Origin: Actinomycetota bacterium
Lineage (GTDB): Bacteria > Actinomycetota > CADDZG01 > WHSQ01
Assembly: GCA_019348445.1 (NCBI GenBank)
Contig: JAHWJK010000003.1
Coordinates: forward strand, 4,739-9,799
DNA: 5,061 nt
Reading direction: 5' to 3'
The position numbers and the translations under genes are program-made. Numbering within the stretch: the first letter of the stretch is position 1; each line of letters starts with the position of its first letter. Positions 4,241 to 5,061 of this stretch are shown here, piece by piece. The notes below the pieces were generated by a model, which had not been told where the DNA came from, searched no databases, and saw only the letters and a program-made list of their open reading frames with translations.

Positions 4241-5061
4241 CCGAAGAGGAGCGCGAGGAACTCGAACGGAGACCCTAACGACGCGCCACCTTCCTGTACG
4301 TAGAGGACCGCGTCGTCACCCGGCTCGACCTCGGTACCGGGGGATGGTTCCTGCTCGCACACCTGTCCGGGCGGCACCGCGTCTTCGCACAGCGTCTCTT
4401 CGATCGTGACGTCGAGGAGATACGGCTCGTCTTCGAGCATCGCCTTTGCGTCCTCGCCGTCCTGGCCCACGACGTTCGGCATCTCCTGCGCTTCGGGGCC
4501 CTCCGATACGAGGATGACGACGGTGTCTCCGGGCTCGGCCTCGGTTCCCGGCGCCGGTTCCTGCTCGATCACGAGTCCCTCGGCGGTATCGCTGGGCGCG
4601 GTGTTGACCTCGGCGACGAGCCCGGCCCGCTCGATCTCGGCGACCGCGGAGTCTTCCGATTGGTTGATCACATCGGGGACGAGCACCACCGGCGATGCCG
4701 CGACCTCGAGCTCGACCTTTGACCCGACGTCGACCTCCGTGCCCGCCGGCGGGCTCTGGTCGATGACGGTGTTGGGATCGGCGTCCTCGGTCTCCACTCG
4801 AGTGACATCTCCGACCTTGAGGCCTTCGGCCTCGATCGCTTCGGTCGCTTCCTTGAGCTTGAGGCCCTCGACCTCGGGAACCTCGACCTGTCTCACGCCG
4901 GACGAGACCGTGATCGTTACGGTCTCACCTTCCTCGAGCCTCTCTCCCGCGCTCGGCTCCTGCTTGAGGACCTGGCCCTCGTCTTTCTTGCTCGGGCGTT
5001 CCTCCACTGCGACGTCGAAGCCGGCGGTCTCGAGCTCCTCTGTCGCCTCTTCCTCCGACAT
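4225..5061 (-). CDS. pknB: PASTA-repeat C-terminal part of Ser/Thr protein kinase PknB (5' end outside window)
   Basis: The visible 278 residues are the extracellular end of a PASTA protein. The methionine at 5061 fits the internal VVG-M-S-x-x-x-A position of a PASTA unit, so the real start is beyond the right edge. Four units follow: 1-57 (first strand cut off), 58-123 (VPEVEGLKLKEA), 125-188 (VPDVINQSEDSA) and 192-257 (MPNVVGQDGEDA), each with a Q-x-P-x-x-G turn and a V-x-V-x-V-S-x-G type end. PASTA domains bind peptidoglycan or muropeptides. Location opposite trpG and near crgA identifies this as PknB, a membrane kinase that controls cell-wall synthesis and division; the kinase domain itself is not seen, so a PASTA-bearing penicillin-binding protein remains possible. 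Two oddities are Cys225/Cys235 in unit 4 and a hydrophobic tail (SPFEFLALLFGALYA) after the last unit. Confidence 0.85.
   Translation of the reverse strand: MSEEEATEELETAGFDVAVEERPSKKDEGQVLKQEPSAGERLEEGETVTITVSSGVRQVEVPEVEGLKLKEATEAIEAEGLKVGDVTRVETEDADPNTVIDQSPPAGTEVDVGSKVELEVAASPVVLVPDVINQSEDSAVAEIERAGLVAEVNTAPSDTAEGLVIEQEPAPGTEAEPGDTVVILVSEGPEAQEMPNVVGQDGEDAKAMLEDEPYLLDVTIEETLCEDAVPPGQVCEQEPSPGTEVEPGDDAVLYVQEGGASLGSPFEFLALLFGALYA

Noticed and set aside
4225..4290. Hydrophobic C-terminus of the PASTA protein as a sortase sorting signal
   Set aside because: There is no LPXTG or LAXTG-like pentapeptide before the hydrophobic stretch and no basic residues after it.
4225..5061. Repeated DNA blocks in the PASTA region as a nucleotide repeat element
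   Set aside because: The similarity follows the repeated protein units of about 65 residues, diverged at DNA level, so it is domain duplication rather than a DNA repeat.

Overview
The window (about 5 kb, high GC, strong G/C preference at third codon positions) looks like chromosomal DNA from an actinobacterium, probably one outside the well-studied genera. The main evidence is a CrgA-type cell-division protein, a family restricted to Actinomycetota. It sits in a gene order close to the origin-proximal crgA - (membrane/sortase genes) - trpG/pabA - pknB block of Mycobacterium and Streptomyces. No mobile element, CRISPR array, tRNA or rRNA is visible.

Left part (1-2157, + strand). The window opens inside a PP2C/SpoIIE-type phosphatase fused to an RsbW-like HATPase domain, a partner-switching stress or sigma-factor regulator. 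A 42-bp gap carrying a perfect 16-bp palindrome separates it from a thiolase gene (acetyl-CoA C-acyltransferase, FadA-like). The palindrome resembles a TetR-type operator and lies just ahead of the thiolase ribosome-binding site.

Middle (2154-2846, - strand). A small two-helix membrane protein with a C-terminal zinc-ribbon-like motif lies downstream of crgA and is probably cotranscribed with it. Its stop codon overlaps the thiolase stop. A consensus DnaA box (TTATCCACA) and an inverted near-consensus box lie around its start. This fits an origin-proximal position but does not prove an origin.

Right part (2847-5061). Divergent from crgA runs a compact + strand cluster: a class E-like sortase, a 49-residue single-helix membrane protein (ATGA overlap) and a TrpG/PabA glutamine amidotransferase (3-nt gap). 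Converging on it, with overlapping stop codons, is the C-terminal part of a PASTA-repeat protein, almost certainly the extracellular part of the Ser/Thr kinase PknB. The kinase domain lies beyond the right edge.

The theme of the right half is the cell envelope and division: CrgA at the septum, a PASTA kinase sensing peptidoglycan, and a sortase attaching surface proteins. The amidotransferase is the conserved metabolic neighbour. I see no clearly new multi-gene system. The points most worth checking are the operator-like palindrome, the paired DnaA boxes, the predicted leaderless divergent promoters, the small sortase-linked membrane protein and the cysteine-containing insertions in two exported domains.
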